A DNA stretch of 64,000 nt, from positions 1 to 64,000 of the forward strand of contig JAYNHP010000008.1 of NCBI GenBank assembly GCA_038108155.1, written 5' to 3'. How positions within the stretch are numbered: the first letter of the stretch is position 1; each line of letters starts with the position of its first letter. Under the pieces are notes generated by a model. That model ran no database searches, was not told the DNA's origin, and was given only the letters and a program-made list of their open reading frames with translations. This document shows, piece after piece, positions 62,753 through 64,000 of the stretch. The position numbers were made by a program, and so were the translations under genes. The DNA comes from MED-G20 sp038108155. GTDB taxonomy: Bacteria > Bacteroidota > Bacteroidia > Flavobacteriales_D > Parvicellaceae.

Positions 62753-64000
62753 TCAGAAAGTATTGAACAAATTAAGTAATTTTTTATTTCTAGGTCTTGG
62801 TTTAATAACCATATCATTCCTCTTTAGCTCTTGCGAAAAAGACAATGAATTTGGTATTGAAATTAATCCAGACACCAATACATTAGGAGCTATTTATTCT
62901 GATACATTCTCTATACATACTTTTTCAGTTATTTCAGACAGTATTAGAACTGATGAATTAAATGGCCCTAGTCCACTAGGAAATTATATTGACCCTGTAT
63001 TTGGAGAGGTAAATGCTTCTATTATTACTCAGATAAGATTAGAACAATCTTATAATTTTATACCAGATAATGGTGATATCAACGATATTATAGTAGATTC
63101 TGTAGTGCTATACTTGGCAATAGATGGATATTATGGAGATATTCAAGAGCAGCAATTTAAAGTTGAAATACTAGACGAGGATATTTTCAAAGATTCTATT
63201 TACCATAACACTACCAATGTAATTACCAAAGCAGAAGATATTTCCAATGGATTAAGTATTGAATCCGATCCTCTATTTCCTGGCTACTTTTCTGGTAATT
63301 TAGTAAATCAAGCAATTTTAGGAATTCCTTTAAATATTGAAAAATTTGCAACACCAATTGTAAACGAATCTGGCAACACTACTTTAGATGGAAACGATGG
63401 TGATAATGAATTTTTGACATTTTTTAAAGGCATAAAAATTTCTAGTGCAAATGGAACTAATGGGGGGCTCTATTACATAAACTTACTTAACTCTTTTTCT
63501 AGAATAAGGTTGTTTTACAGAGACACTAGCGGAGTTTCTTCTGAACATGATACATTGGATTTTGATTTCAATATTAATAGTAACTGTGCATACTTTCACA
63601 AAGTTATTCATGACTATTCAGGAACGCAAATAGAAAATGTTGTTAACCAACCTGATTTGGGTCAAAATCAGTTTTTCGTTCAGACATTAGGTGGCATTAA
63701 CGGAAGAATGACTATTCCCAGCTTTGATTCTCTAATTGCAAAACCTGTGATAATCAATAAAGCAGAGATTATTTTGCCATTTGAGGATTACCTTTACGAC
63801 GACTATCCTTCCCCAACTAGTTTATTTATTTCAAGAAAAAATATTGAAGGAGAGTATGAGTTTTTACCAGACTTGTTTGAGGGTAGTTTAGGAGGGAATT
63901 TTAATGTGGTTGATAAAAATTACACATTCAATATTACAAGACATCTAAATGAAGTTGTGGCTGAAAAAGCAATTAACGATACCATAAAAATATTTCCAAA
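62736..64000 (+). CDS. DUF4270 family lipoprotein (partial, runs off the end)
   Basis: An open frame from ATG at 62736 to the end of the window, at least 421 codons with no stop. Its N-terminus has a lipoprotein signal ending in FLFSSCEKD, and the beginning (TLGAIYSDTFSIHTFS) and following NYIDPVFGEVNASIITQIRL match DUF4270 proteins, surface lipoproteins of Bacteroidota with beta-sandwich-like architecture. Function is unknown. It overlaps the glycogen-synthase-like gene by 17 bases, so they are probably co-transcribed. The C-terminus lies outside the window. Confidence 0.85.
   Translation, partial: MEFLLSQKVLNKLSNFLFLGLGLITISFLFSSCEKDNEFGIEINPDTNTLGAIYSDTFSIHTFSVISDSIRTDELNGPSPLGNYIDPVFGEVNASIITQIRLEQSYNFIPDNGDINDIIVDSVVLYLAIDGYYGDIQEQQFKVEILDEDIFKDSIYHNTTNVITKAEDISNGLSIESDPLFPGYFSGNLVNQAILGIPLNIEKFATPIVNESGNTTLDGNDGDNEFLTFFKGIKISSANGTNGGLYYINLLNSFSRIRLFYRDTSGVSSEHDTLDFDFNINSNCAYFHKVIHDYSGTQIENVVNQPDLGQNQFFVQTLGGINGRMTIPSFDSLIAKPVIINKAEIILPFEDYLYDDYPSPTSLFISRKNIEGEYEFLPDLFEGSLGGNFNVVDKNYTFNITRHLNEVVAEKAINDTIKIFP

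Noticed and set aside
1..64000. CRISPR arrays, insertion sequences, prophage genes, toxin-antitoxin or defence islands
   Set aside because: No direct-repeat arrays, transposase, integrase, phage structural genes or typical defence domains were seen. PglZ in porX is a T9SS-regulator domain here, not a phage-defence pglZ cluster.

Overview
The window is a gene-dense, AT-rich chromosomal stretch from a member of the Bacteroidota, most likely a marine-type Flavobacteriales. The evidence for this is the type IX secretion (T9SS) genes sprA and porX, a T9SS sorting-domain protein, an LpxC-FabZ fusion, an Alternative Complex III plus caa3-type oxidase operon, Omp28, DUF4270 and DUF6029-like proteins, TAnnTTTG promoter elements, and starts without Shine-Dalgarno sequences. 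A run of exactly 100 N inside actA (44066-44165) shows the window is a scaffold, probably from a draft or metagenome assembly. Apart from that gap no stretch over 300 bases lacks a gene. I see no insertion sequence, prophage, CRISPR array or clear island.

Layout. 1-4.25 kb (minus strand): deoC, an aldehyde dehydrogenase, a half-length ALDH-like protein, a DUF2061 membrane protein and cysQ in one tight run. 4.3-7.1 kb (plus): cysC-cysD-cysN, making APS and PAPS. 7.1-18.5 kb (minus): maeB, ruvA, sprA, gcvH, tonB. 18.7-22.6 kb: a T9SS cargo protein, then a plus-strand trio of TlpA-like thioredoxin, outer-membrane barrel and Omp28 lipoprotein. 22.6-27.1 kb (minus): HD phosphohydrolase, lpxD, lpxC/fabZ, lpxA, starting lipid A synthesis, divergent from porX (27.2-28.7 kb). 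28.7-32.8 kb (minus): barrel-like protein, ruvB, queG, ctaA, lipoprotein. 32.8-44.7 kb (minus): actABCDEF-coxB-coxA, a quinol to cytochrome c to oxygen branch, with the heme A synthase ctaA just downstream.

44.8-50.3 kb: SPOR-like protein, a TPR lipoprotein interrupted by an in-frame stop, a deoxynucleoside kinase, folK and sppA. 50.3-54 kb: a 33-residue membrane peptide, a GH3-family protein, an exported hypothetical protein, a second deoxynucleoside kinase and a small exported protein. 54-56.1 kb (minus): prs, rplY, pth. 56.2-60 kb (plus): tRNA-Leu(CAA), a dCMP-deaminase-family protein lacking an obvious start, a CtpA-type protease and aspS. 60-64 kb: a flippase-like membrane protein and panC (minus), then a glycogen-synthase-like N-terminal domain and a DUF4270 lipoprotein that runs off the end.

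Most of the window is conserved core genome. The points worth a second look are the split ALDH16-like pair behind deoC, the TAA-interrupted TPR lipoprotein, the deaminase whose conserved N-terminus abuts the tRNA-Leu, the 33-residue peptide, a terminator hairpin with a stop codon of the opposing gene in its loop, and the PAPS-forming cluster without a visible reductase. I did not find a clearly undescribed multi-gene system.
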